From: Meconema thalassinum
Lineage: Eukaryota; Arthropoda; Insecta; Orthoptera; Tettigoniidae
Assembly (NCBI GenBank): GCA_946902985.2
Contig: OX336389.2
Span: 1,010,569,441-1,010,633,440, forward strand
Reading direction: 5' to 3'
DNA length: 64,000 nucleotides
Part shown: positions 42,571 through 52,582 of the stretch, in pieces
Layout: the number at the start of each line of letters is the position of its first letter
Numbering within the stretch: the stretch's first letter is position 1
Made by a program: the position numbers and the translations under genes
The notes under the pieces: generated by a model
Seen by the model: only the letters and a program-made list of their open reading frames with translations
What the model was told of the DNA's origin: nothing
Database searches by the model: none

Positions 42571-42809
42571 AGCTCAAGAAAACATGAGCAGGAGCTAACA
42601 GGCATGAGTGCCTGCTCGATCTTTATATTCACCAGGAATCTGGAGCGCCCGCTCTGCTAATCAAGTGACAGGAGCGTGCGCTCAAGGACGCAAGGACTGT
42701 TGTGAGTGACTGCTACCGACCAGGCGATTTTATTCACCTCAATGCGAGTGCCCGCTCTAAATTCACGAGTAAAGAGCGTGTGCTCACTTTTATTCACAAC
42801 ACCCAATAA

Positions 42810-43384
42810 CCCCGAGTTCTCGAAGATGTGCTATGAAAGCCACTGTAAGGTTCTTATTAGCCGTGAGCATATAACACAGCAAACAAGATCTGGCAGAATT
42901 CCTCAGCCATCTAATCACAATCCACTCCAATATTCAATTCAACATGGAACTAGAATCAAACTGTTGCCTTCAATTTCTTGACGTGTTAGTAATCAAAAAT
43001 GAAGACCGCAGCCTGTCACAAGGTCTATCGGAAGCCTGCCCAAACCAAGAGATATTTACATAAGGAATAAAACCACTACCCCATCCACAAGAGAGCTGTC
43101 ACCAAACGTTAATAGACCAACCTTAACACTTTGCAAGGAAACCTATAGGAGAAAATAGAACATGTTACTTCCGCATTACTCGCAAATGGCTACTCCAGCT
43201 TTGATATAAACCAAGTGACATGTCCACTAAACAACAGCCCACCTGGGGAGGAAGAGAAAACACAAGCAAGTGGCAAAGCCTATATACCTTATACAAAAAG
43301 CATCATGGAGAGAATAGGAAAAATACTGAAGCGCCATTCCATAGAAACTATTTACAGGTCAACACGAAAAATCAGTGATATTCC
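42810..43384 (+). pseudogene. Penelope-like element fragment A
   Basis: Broken frames read ESNCCLQFLDVLVIKNEDRS then KVYRKPAQTKRYLHKE and HYPIHKRAV (about 42945-43100). These are the RT C-terminal motifs FLDV and YRKPTHTDRYLH of Penelope-like elements. Further on is GKAYIPYTKSIMERIGKILK (43270-43330), the linker before the GIY-YIG endonuclease. Several stops interrupt it. At about 43385 it passes, in the same frame, into the start of a different PLE. Confidence 0.8.
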
Positions 43385-44100
43385 AAGGAAGATCATACAG
43401 CGAGAAAGCAACAGTAACAATAAAATAATCATAACACAAGGGAATCTGGTAAAGTCATTGAAACAGAAAATAAGCGAACAAGGCCTAATTATCACAAAAG
43501 CAGATTAATTCAATACCACAATAGTCATGGGAAAAGTGGAGTACATGAACAAAACATTAGATTTCGTGAACAACAATGGAATTATTGAATTAGAAAAAGA
43601 CCCCACTAATATATTTCAAAATCAAATAAAAAGTGCATAAAATGAGTTGAATACATTCTCAAGAAGGCAGAAAAAGCAAAAATACTGAACATGAACCCAA
43701 AATTCCCATCATTAAGGGCCTTACTGAAAATTCATAAGGATGAGTGCCCGGTTAGACAAATCGTCAATTGCAGAAATGCACCGAATTACAAAGTAGACAA
43801 AGAACTACAGTACTCAAATTATGAAAGGACAGGGTGGTTATCAACAATGACAAATCGGTCAATAACACAATGGAGTTAGTGAATAAACTAGGTTCATTAA
43901 AAATACTAACCAACATGAGATTAGTGTCATTCGATTTAATCACTATGTGTACTAACATACCAGTAGACGAAGCCATCAAAGTAATGCATAGAAGACAACT
44001 TAAAATTGAGTAACTCGACAAAAGAAAAGACGAGATAGTAGTAATGCTAAAAATCGCACTTGACCAGAACATTTTTCAATTCAACAACAAAATATATGAG
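43385..44100 (+). pseudogene. Penelope-like element B, RT N-terminal half
   Basis: The readable parts are NLVKSLKQKISEQGLIITKAD, then after a stop FNTTIVMGKVEYMNKTLDFV, LEKDPTNIFQNQIKS, the KFPSLRALLKIHK region near 43695, and RLVSFDLITMCTNIPVDEAI near 43918. These match the N-terminal fingers and motif A of PLE RTs (KADKGNTTVV; DVTSLYTNIP). It ends at DQNIFQFNNKIYE near 44100, where a LINE was inserted. The rest resumes at 48512. Confidence 0.85.
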
Positions 44101-45525
44101 CAAATCTTGGTTGAAATGATTAATGAGTCCTTAGTTACTGGCATGATACCAGATGACTTAAAAGTGGCCAAAGTAGTTCCTATATTTAAGGGTGGTGACA
44201 AAAGAAATCCAAATAATTATAGACCTGTTTCTATTTTATCGGTAGTTTCAAAAATTCTGGAAGAAGTGGTAAAAACAAGATTGCTTTCATTTCTGAACAA
44301 GAATACATTCTTTCATAATATGCAATATGGATTCAGGGAAAATTCTAGTACTGAGGCAGCAACTATTGACCTAATAACAATGCTACAAGAAACTATTGAC
44401 AAAAATAATATGGCAGTTGGGTTATTTATTGATCTCACAAAAGCCTTTGATACAGTAGATCATAAAATACTGTTATCAAAATTAGAAAATGCTGGTGTCC
44501 GAGGTATAGCACTAAAATGGTTCCAAAGCTACCTTATTGGAAGAAAGCAGCATGTAGCTTTGAATAAATGCATAAGTTCAGGAAAATATATAACTCATGG
44601 AGTTCCACAAGGATCTATACTTGGACCTACATTATTCTTAATTTATATAAATGATATTGTGGAATGTAATTTGAGAGGGCATATCAAATTGTATGCAGAT
44701 GATACAAATATCTTCTACACTGGGAAAGACATAATTGAAATCATACAAAATGTGCAACAAGATATAAATACTCTCTCACAATGGTTCCAGGCCAATAAAT
44801 TAACAATGAACCTACAGAAGACCAATTACATGGTAATTTCAAAGCAAAGCATGAAAGAAATCACACATGACAAAATATATATAAATAATATTGAAATAAA
44901 AGAGGTTAATCAGGCAAAGTATTTAGGTCTAATCATCGACAAACACCTGACCTGGATTGAACACGTTGAACGAATTGCTAAGAAACTCTCACCTATAGTA
45001 GGGATCCTAAGGAAACTTCGGTATCTTATTCCCCTAAACCTTGTAAAACAAATCTACTATTCACTTGTACATAGCAAGCTCCAATATTTAAATGTTATTT
45101 GGGCTCACTGCAGGAAATCCACACTGAATGATTTAATGACTATTCAGAATAGGGCTATTAGAAACATATTTAACCTTCCTTACTGCACTCCAGTAAAAGA
45201 TCTGTACATCAGAAGTAAAATTCTACCCCTCAGCATAAGTGCAGATCTCCGAGCAGCTATGCTAATATACAAAATTAAACACAACACAATACTCTATAGC
45301 TCTCCCTACATCTTGAACTCGGACAATCATTCTTATGGAACTAGGCATGCGAAGGACGTAGCCTTATATATCATTCACTCTTCTAAATACGGTAGAAATA
45401 GTTTCAAGTTCTCTGCATCACAGTCATATAATAAACTTCCCGATGAAGTAAAAAGTGCACCAACTTTGTCAGTATTTAAGAGGAAAACTACGAAAGTATT
45501 GTGGGAAAAATTCGATGCATCGTAA
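44044..45525 (+). CDS. Chimeric ORF: PLE scrap fused to LINE reverse transcriptase
   Basis: The first 20 residues (MLKIALDQNIFQFNNKIYEQ) are PLE RT. From residue 21 the frame is a LINE RT: MIPDDLKVAKVVPIFKGGDK, NNYRPVSILSVVSKILEEVV, the ALFIDLTKAFDTVDHK-type motif A, HGVPQGSILGPTLF and KLYADDTNIFY. It then has thumb and C-terminal regions ending at 45525. The LINE is 5'-truncated, so the initiation codon is borrowed from the PLE. The frame is intact for 493 residues. It belongs to the same clade as the minus-strand RT at 3318-4740. Expression is unlikely; the fusion is read directly from the sequence. Confidence 0.88.
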   Translation: MLKIALDQNIFQFNNKIYEQILVEMINESLVTGMIPDDLKVAKVVPIFKGGDKRNPNNYRPVSILSVVSKILEEVVKTRLLSFLNKNTFFHNMQYGFRENSSTEAATIDLITMLQETIDKNNMAVGLFIDLTKAFDTVDHKILLSKLENAGVRGIALKWFQSYLIGRKQHVALNKCISSGKYITHGVPQGSILGPTLFLIYINDIVECNLRGHIKLYADDTNIFYTGKDIIEIIQNVQQDINTLSQWFQANKLTMNLQKTNYMVISKQSMKEITHDKIYINNIEIKEVNQAKYLGLIIDKHLTWIEHVERIAKKLSPIVGILRKLRYLIPLNLVKQIYYSLVHSKLQYLNVIWAHCRKSTLNDLMTIQNRAIRNIFNLPYCTPVKDLYIRSKILPLSISADLRAAMLIYKIKHNTILYSSPYILNSDNHSYGTRHAKDVALYIIHSSKYGRNSFKFSASQSYNKLPDEVKSAPTLSVFKRKTTKVLWEKFDAS

Positions 45526-45752
45526 TACATCAAATAAGCTTAAAAATCCTGTGCTTATCATTTTAAGAGACCTTGGTCTAAACAATCTTAGATATAGTAT
45601 CAACTTTACTAATAGGCCTATGCCCTTATTCATCAATTTGTGTTACCTTCAGAATTTTCTTCCTGGTGTGTAAACACACATATTACTGTACAATTCCTCT
45701 GTACGAGCCTATGGCTCTTTGGAATTAATTGAATAAATATCATTCATTCATA
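44101..45752 (+). mobile_element. 5'-truncated LINE nested in PLE B
   Basis: It runs from the fusion point in the PLE RT to a simple tail 'aataaatatcattcattca' (about 45732-45752). A short 3' untranslated region of about 220 bp follows the stop. No endonuclease domain is present. Confidence 0.85.
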
Positions 45753-46069
45753 GACAAATGGATTAGCTATGGGAAATCTGATATTATATGAATTGGAGCG
45801 TGGAATTTAGAAGTCGGATAGGCAATGGAAGGTTAGAAAACTTAGAAAGGGAAATGGATAGGTTGAGGTTGGATTTAGTTGGGATTAGTGAAAAGTGCAT
45901 GCAGGAAGAACAGGACTTTTGGTCAGGAGACTAAGACCATTAGAACTAAATCAAACAATAGCCAAGCAGGGGTAGGTCTCATAGTGACGAGGAAACTTTG
46001 ACAGCGGGTAGAATATTATGAGCAATATAGTGAACGGATTATTGTAGCTAAAATCAATACAAAACTTAA

Positions 46070-46297
46070 GTGCACCAAAGTGGTAAAAGTCAAGCTGATG
46101 ATGAAGATGTTGAAAAGGTCTACGAAGAACTAGATGAAAATCTGAGGTATGTCAATGGTGATGAAAATGTTATAGGAATGGGAGATTGGAATGCTCTGGT
46201 AGGAAAAGGAAGAGAAGGGAAGATAATAGGAAAATTCGGGTTAGGTGAAAGGAATGATCGAGGTAGCAGGCTGATGGAATTCTGCGTCGAGCATTAG
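46070..46297 (+). pseudogene. RTE-like endonuclease fragment
   Basis: The frame includes ENVIGMGDWNALVGKGREGK, IIGKFGLGERNDRGSRLMEF and a stop. GDWNA is the conserved GDFN-type metal site of apurinic endonuclease-like LINE enzymes. After the stop the reading continues LVIANPLFNNHNRRIYTWES near 46300-46350, then a shift. Confidence 0.8.
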
Positions 46298-47410
46298 TTG
46301 GTCATAGCTAACCCCTTATTCAATAACCACAATAGAAGAATATACACATGGGAATCGACTTATGGTCAAGCAGAGATTTCAAAACCAGATTTTGGATTGC
46401 AAAACATATCCTGGTGCTGACATAAACTCTGACCACAATCTGGTTGTTATGATAGAAGAAAAGTCAAAAGCCGAAAAGGTGGGCAATAGAGAGACTGAAA
46501 AAGAAGGATGTGAACGAATGATTCAAGACGAGTATAAAGGAAGGACTAATGAATAACCCTAAACAAACTTCAATCGCAGACAAATGGGCACTTTTGAAGA
46601 ATGAAATAACAAAATCCGCAGAAGAAAACATTGGTAGGAAAGAAAGAATAGGTAGAAAACCGTGGATCACTCAGAATTGATGGATGAAAGGCGGAAACAC
46701 AAGAATATGAAAGGAGAAAAGCAGAATACAGACGTCTTAGAAATGAGGTTAACAAGAAGTGCAAGGAAGCAAAAGAAGAATGGTTCAAAGAGAAATGTGC
46801 AGGTATAGGAAATATTTTGAAATTATGAAAAGAAGATACAGCTTATCGAAGGATTAAGAGTACTTTTTAGGGTAGGGAAGACAAGGTGCTGTAATATTAT
46901 GGACTCAGATAGAAAACCTCTAACAGATAGGGAAGAAATGGTTGACAGATGGAGAGCTTACATTGAGTGTTTGTATAAGGGAAAGGAGATTGAGAATCAT
47001 GTTATGGAGAGGGAAGAGGAAATTGATTTCATATTGTGATCAGAATTTGACAGAGCATTGGAAGTCTCAAGGAGGAACAAAGCACCAGGCATAGATGATA
47101 TACCGATTGAGTTGCTATGCTGCATAGGTGATGTAGTTCTGATCAGGTTATTTCACTAGGATTTATGAGACAGGTGAGTTACCCTCTGATTTCAAGAAGA
47201 ATGTTATCATACCTATACCAAAGGAAACAGAAGCTGACAGATGTGAAGATTATCGTACAATCAGCATGATCACTCGTGCTTCAAAGATCCTGACTAGAAT
47301 AGTTTACAAGAGGATGGAAAGACAGAAATCGTCAAGACCAGTTTGGCTTCAGGAGAAACGTAGGGACAAAGGAAGCTATACTAAGTCTCGGGCTGATTTT
47401 AGAAGATAGA

Positions 47411-47716
47411 ATGAGGAAAAATAAGAGAACGTTCATGGCATTTGTAGACTTCGAAAAGGCTTTTGATAACGTTGATTGGAGTAAAATGTTTGACATTTTG
47501 AAAACGATTGGAATAAAGTACAGGGATAGGAGAGTGCTCTACAAGCTATACAGAAACCAGACAGCCGTCATTCGAGCTGAAGGAAATGAGAGAGAAGCTG
47601 GTATTCAGAAAGGTGTAAGGCATGGCTGCAACTTATCACCCATACTTTTCAATCTATACATTGAACAAGCAATGAAGGAAATTGGAGAAAAATTCCAAGT
47701 AGGAGTAAAGCTTTAA
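47411..47716 (+). pseudogene. RTE-like RT palm, copy B
   Basis: The frame reads RTFMAFVDFEKAFDNVDWSK (motif A), then RDRRVLYKLYRNQTAVIRAE and GIQKGVRHGCNLSPILFNLY (motif B, with RHG for the usual RQG). It ends GVKL and a TAA at 47714-47716. The frame beyond the stop reads GEIISTLRFADDIVILADTP, containing the catalytic pair. The same TAA occurs in copy A. Confidence 0.85.
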
Positions 47717-49041
47717 GGAGAAATAATTTCAACTCTGAGATTTGCTGATGACATCGTCATCTTAGCCGACACACCAGTGGATTTGAATAAAGATTTTAAA
47801 TGGCATACTGTAGATTCTGTCTTGAGGAAAGAAAATTCAGGATGAAAATTAATTAATGTAAAACTAAAATATTGGAATGCAGCCGAAAGAAATCGGAAAC
47901 CCCTATGGACGTCGAATTGGCAGATGGAAAGCTACGAGACTTCTGTTAATTAGGAAGCAAAATAACCAGTGATGTATGAAGCAAAGAGGATATAAATAGT
48001 AGGTTAGCACAGGCAAGGAAAGCATTTCTACAGAAAAGGAATCTATTGATATCGAATATAGATTTAGGTAGTCATTTTTGAAAGCCTTTGTCTGGAGCAT
48101 GGCACTCTATGGAAATGAAACTTGGACTGTTGGAGCAGCAGAAAATAGGAATTGAAGCATTCGAAATGTGGTGTTACAAGAGAATGATGAAGATCAGATG
48201 GGTAGATAGGGTTACAAGTGAAGAGGTGTTAAGGCGAGTGGGAGAGGAGAGATGTTTCTGGCGACTGCTAATGTAGAGAAGAGATAGGTTGGTAGGTCAT
48301 ATATTAAGACACCCAGGAATAGCAAAGTTAGTTATGGAAGGAGGGATCGAGGACAAGAACTGTAGGGGTAAACCAAGGTTAGAATATGTTAAAGAGATTG
48401 CCTTGGATGTAGGGTGTGGTAGATAGTAGAGATGGAACATTTAGCTCAGGACAGGGAAGCATGGAGCGCTGCATCAAATCAGTCAAAAGATTGAAGACTA
48501 AAACAACAACATGGGATCACCATTGAGCAGTCTACAGTAGTAGCCAATATTTGCATAAACAGCATAGAAAACAGTTTTCTGACAGACAACATGGCAAATG
48601 GGTTTATACAATGGAATTGATACGTGAACGATGTCCTATGCATTTACTGTATGATACGGAAATAACAAATGAAGATATGATCTTACAAGACATCAACAGT
48701 TTTCACCATTTAATCAAATTCACCATGGAATTGGAATATGAGTGGAACACAAATTAACTCATTATTACAGTCGAATGATAACCTTTCGTACTCGATCTTC
48801 TGCAAGCCCACTCAAACATCACACATTATTGATAATTGTTCAAACCTCCGATGCACACATGAAATAGCTGGTTTCAACTCGATGGTCCCCAGGTTCTTAA
48901 GTATAAAACCATAAAACAAATATCTAAAGAAAACAACTTCACACCCAATAAGATGATCAAATAATACTAAGACATCGAACAAAAGATAGTATATTACAAA
49001 CACCAACCAGTGATGTAAGCAAGTTCGCACGTTTCAATTTC

Positions 49042-49444
49042 GTGAATGCTAACTCCTACAAAATCAATAATCTTTTCAAAAAACAAGGAATCAAAGTAGC
49101 ATTCAGAACAAGCAAAACACTTGGTAAGCACCTTCACAATAGCAATTTAAATAAACAAAACCCATACTTGAGAAACAGGGTGTCCAGCAAATTACATAGG
49201 GGAGACAGGGATGGTCACACGTTGTAAAGAGCATAGAAATGCTATCAAAAACAGGAAACATTCAGCAGTATGCGAACACATGTATGACACTGGACATAGC
49301 TTCACAAATATAGAAACAGACCTAAGAACCACACACTATGGAACAAAAGGCAGGAAACTTGACATAAAAGAATCCATAAAAATTCATTTAGCTAACCTAA
49401 ACAACCCAGATAATCTGAATGAACGCACATTCTTAGAGAGTTGA
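49042..49444 (+). pseudogene. PLE linker and GIY-YIG endonuclease, damaged
   Basis: Two frames cover it. One reads NANSYKINNLFKKQGIKVAF then LGKHLHNSNLNKQNPYLRNR. The other reads MVTRCKEHRNAIKNRKHSAV then CEHMYDTGHSFTNIETDL and EHRNAI. By comparison with 54180-54640 the core around the GVY...HIGQSGR motif is deleted and the frame shifted there. PLE uses this enzyme to nick its target; this copy cannot. Confidence 0.8.
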
Positions 49445-49840
49445 CCCCTATTCGCACTATTAGGCACAATCCCGTCAACAAAAAGGTAACAACATAACGA
49501 AAGAAGCCAGGCAATGATTAAAAATGGGGGATAACAGGGAAAAATACTGAGCGGGAAGGGTGTACTTTGTACCATGTTCTCAATAAACCAAGGCCTAAAT
49601 TAGGCAGTTTTAATGAGATCAAGAAGTCCCTAAAGACCTGGAGCACTTAAAGAAGACTCATTAGCTCATATGAGGCGGGGAAGAGATTGGTCATTAATAG
49701 TTGAGATCGTCCTTTACAATTGGCATATATCATCACAGGTTAGGTCATTGGTGGCTCGTGACACAAACTAATTAAACCAATTAATGTTTTAAGTAGCAAC
49801 AACAGATGGCACGGACAGCACTTAGACGTAGTGTTTAGTA

Positions 49841-50140
49841 CTGCTCGGGTCCAAGCTCTGTGAACTTGCAGGGTGAGGGGAACGGGCAGGGAGAGGTCAG
49901 GCGAGGAGAGAAGGGTCTGTCAGCAGCCCACCGTGTTATCTGGTATTTCTGTCTATTCCAATGCTGGTAACATAGGGCCGTTGCTCAAACCACTGTTGCG
50001 AATGAGTGAGTGAGTCACCGACCAATGCATTTGGTTCTTTTACTACACACGGACCGGGAAACCTCATCACTCGTCACCATCACTTCTCATAGTCCGCAAT
50101 CCACATTCCTCTCAGGTCCACGCAGCTTGAACCCGAGCAG
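49841..50140 (+). mobile_element. 300-bp MITE in the PLE tail
   Basis: Ends CTGCTCGGGTCCAAGCT (left) and, reversed, CTGCTCGGGTTCAAGCT (right) match at 16 of 17 positions. They are bordered by TA on both sides (49839-49840 and 50141-50142), as in Tc1/mariner-type MITEs. The PLE tail at 61797-62616 lacks the insert. No coding sequence is visible. Confidence 0.75.
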
Positions 50141-50635
50141 TACCATTGTACACAGAACAACAAGTAGATAACACCACTGGTGGTAGGCCATGATCTCGTA
50201 GCATTCAGTCTGAGAAGAGCATTGAACGAGAATGGATGCTACATAGACTCGAGTTTCTAATGCCAAATAAGTTGACATAACCTTTCTCCATTCTAGTGCA
50301 GTGTATCATTTGTGTATTTGCCACATTGAGATATAATCATACAATTAGGTCACCAGTTTAAATAGAAATATTTGATTTGGAACGTAAATAACAAACTAGT
50401 GTAGGCAACGTCATTCCTGAAGTTAGTCACAATAATAATTCAATAGATCACAGGTTAACATACTTAAACTACATTAATAATAAGGCAACAACCATAGAAG
50501 TGAGCAATACTATCTGTAAAAAAGTTTCACGCGTTAAACAAGTTTTTCCATACTTATGTAATCTCAACCTTGTATATATATTTGTGCACAAGTGTAATTC
50601 ATAAACATTGTACATTAATTAAGCCTAGGTGAATA

Positions 50636-50676
50636 GGATCTGAGGATGAACGCTTGACAATCGAAACATGTCATCT
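50636..50676 (+). ncRNA. Hammerhead ribozyme motif, PLE B (partly decayed)
   Basis: The order GGAT - CTGAGGA - stem II - GAAAC - AT - GTC - ATCT is that of a minimal hammerhead. Stem I is GGAT with ATCT (one G-U). Helix III is A-U and C-G closed by two bases. The expected cleavage point is after GTC at 50672. In stem II (GAACG with CAATC) two of five pairs are lost, so activity is doubtful. Hammerheads are known from Penelope-like elements. Confidence 0.65.
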
Positions 50677-50835
50677 AATTAAGTACCCCCTTTTTTTTTA
50701 CATAAAATGTGTTAATTTGTAATAATATATTATTTCTTTCAGGTTAGGGCATGTAAATACTTGTTTTCCCACCTAATGCATTTGAGCACAGCTTGTATTG
50801 ACCGATTTGAAAGCTTTCTTTAATTAGGAAACCCT

Positions 50836-52286
50836 GGAAAAGTATTTCCAGGATGGCCAACTGCGAGGTTTCAATCGGGCCCATCAAAAACACGTCTCAT
50901 TTTTTATACAGACACCATTGAAAATTTATCAATTAGGTAGGCTATGGGAAGGACTTTTGTCCAAAGCATTGACAAATTGCTTATTATCCCTAATTTTATA
51001 TGTAAAGGGGGCAATAAAAAAAATTGTGAGTCAATTAGTGGGGGAGTTATAATATTTTTGTCCCTGGCACTACTTTTTTTCTTTTTGGCCAAGCTGCTAT
51101 TTATTTATTTTTTTTTTTATTTTTTTTTTCTAGAGACCCACTCACATAGGAAGCATGGAAATCGGGTATACCCTCCTTCTTGTCCTAAAGAAATGCTGCA
51201 CACCTTAAGATCAGTGCATACATACCAGTTGTGTTCACTATATTTTTTTTTTTTTTCTAGAACAACAGACAAATTTTGATACATTTCCTTAAGGGATGTT
51301 GAATGAGCTATTGGAACTGAGGCAAGAATATTTCCATTGCACAGAAGAGCAACTTTTAGACTTCTTTTGCTAGTCATTAAATAGACTCCTATATTTTGCT
51401 TCATAATCAGCTTCTAGGTGACCAATTAAGGCAAGGATATCAGAACTGTACACTAGTTCCTTTTTGAAATACTCTTCATGATGTCCGTACCAGGAGAAGG
51501 TTGTTCCATGTCCTAAAAGTTTGTCTTGTGTCAATCTTGTACCAAAAAGTTCACTCTCTTCCTCGGTTAGACCCAAGTCGAATACAAAATAATTTAATTT
51601 ATACTCACTCAAAAGATGTGGCTTGTCATCATCCGAGTCTGGGGACACATATAGATCTCCTGACTCGAAGTGCATGAAGTACTGCTATTGCTTAGATGGT
51701 ATTGGTATAAGACATCTAGTCCATGTGGCATTCGCATAGGCCTTATTGCTGAACACAGGTTTGGGTATACAATGGTCAACTTGTTTTTCTTATTGCACCC
51801 AGATAATTTGGAGAGGCAAAAATAATAGTCACTATAATGTTGTTGCCCATGTTAAGCGATTAGTACACCAAAGGGAAGAGATAAATGAACTCCCTTGTTC
51901 CATGGCTTAAATTTTCATCATAAGTTTTATGGAGCAAAATGTTTGTGCTTATCTCCTAATTTTATTTGAAAATAAGACAGATACAAACTCTTAATAAATG
52001 GGGTAATGTTCTTTTCTGCTCCTTTATCATGTCAACACCCACAAATGTAGCTGAAATTGTTCACACAGGGTATTCTACTAATACCAATCAAACGTGTTAT
52101 TGTTTCCAAACACAAAATTCACAACAAAATACTCATTTATAACAGAGATTTAAGCTATATTGAGCTATGCTAAAGAAGGGTGATAGATTCTTGCAGTTAT
52201 ATTTGAGAGTATTACAGAGTTTCTTTCGCCTCTTCTGTATCTTTATTGCTTTAAGATAGGGACCTGGACAACTGGAAACGGAGGAA
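50836..52286. other. Sequence between PLE B and the Sola-like element
   Basis: Apart from the minus-strand pseudogene at 50904-51675 and poly-T runs at 51060-51131 and 51241-51260, nothing is recognised. A perfect hairpin CCTGGAAA-AGTA-TTTCCAGG lies at its left edge (50833-50852). Confidence 0.5.
50904..51675 (-). pseudogene. Conserved multi-copy protein of unknown function, broken
   Basis: Three minus-strand frames follow one another. 51675-51370 gives LGLTEEESELFGTRLTQDKL then HEEYFKKELVYSSDILALIG. 51404-51117 gives SKRSLKVALLCNGNILASVP, then SEHNWYVCTDLKVCSISLGQ and GGYTRFPCFLCEW. 51092-50904 gives PPLIDSQFFLLPPLHIKLGI. From memory, this order of blocks recurs in many 'uncharacterized' proteins that occur in high copy in arthropods and other animals. 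I know no assigned function; a role in a mobile element is likely from copy number. A/T runs and frame changes between the blocks show it is dead here. Confidence 0.6.
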
Positions 52287-52582
52287 AAATGAGTCTTTCC
52301 ATATCAAAGATGGACATCCGTCTCCAACACATTTTTTCAGGAGAGCCAATTTATTGTTTCATATATATGCAGTAAATATTTTTCAGAACCTTTTACACCT
52401 AAATTAGCCTTACCCATGCAGAATCACTTGTAAAAACCTGTTATCAATATTACCTCACATTAAATGTTTCAATTTTATTGTTGAAAATCAAGATGTCCGT
52501 GTTTGTTTAGGAATTTGCTGTTTGTCCGTTTTTGATTGGAAAATAGCAACAGAAGTCCGTTTTTTAATCAAACCTGTTTATA

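Larger units (their letters stand above)
37756..42804. mobile_element. 5 kb terminal-inverted-repeat element with Myb-like gene
   Basis: The ends mirror each other. The left edge GGGTGGTGTGAATAAAA and the reverse complement of the right edge, GGGTGTTGTGAATAAAA, match in 16 of 17 positions, and similarity continues patchily with repeated GTGAATA and GAGC-type blocks. A 3-bp AAT is present at both sides (37753-37755 and 42805-42807), close to the 3-bp duplications of PIF/Harbinger elements. The interior has a spliced Myb/SANT-like gene, a minisatellite and a low-complexity tract, but no transposase. The boundaries are a proposal from the inverted ends. Confidence 0.55.
45753..48511 (+). mobile_element. 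RTE-like LINE, copy B, longer
   Basis: This is a plus-strand LINE of the 'craniofacial development protein 2-like' type. It starts in the endonuclease (SVEFRSRIGNGRLENLEREM near 45800) and continues through RT to the C-terminal VGHI/LRHPGIAKL region, ending near 48505 just before the PLE resumes (ATGGGATCACC at 48512). Stops and frameshifts are scattered throughout. Copy A (13715-15268) is its counterpart. Confidence 0.85.
48512..50832 (+). mobile_element. Penelope-like element B, 3' half and tail
   Basis: It resumes with MGSPLSSLQ, matching MGSPLSGLIAD of the PLE at 53562. It continues through decayed RT C-terminal sequence (EITNEDMILQDINSFHHLIK near 48660), the GIY-YIG region (49150-49440), and a tail of about 1.3 kb with the hammerhead motif. 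It ends around 50832 near 'ctttaattagg'. The tail is shared with 53562-55497 and 61797-62616. A MITE (49841-50140) is inserted in it. Confidence 0.85.

Noticed and set aside
50833..50852. Perfect hairpin CCTGGAAA-AGTA-TTTCCAGG as a terminator or small RNA
   Set aside because: A lone 8-bp palindrome at the edge of PLE B with no transcript context; could be chance or part of the repeat.
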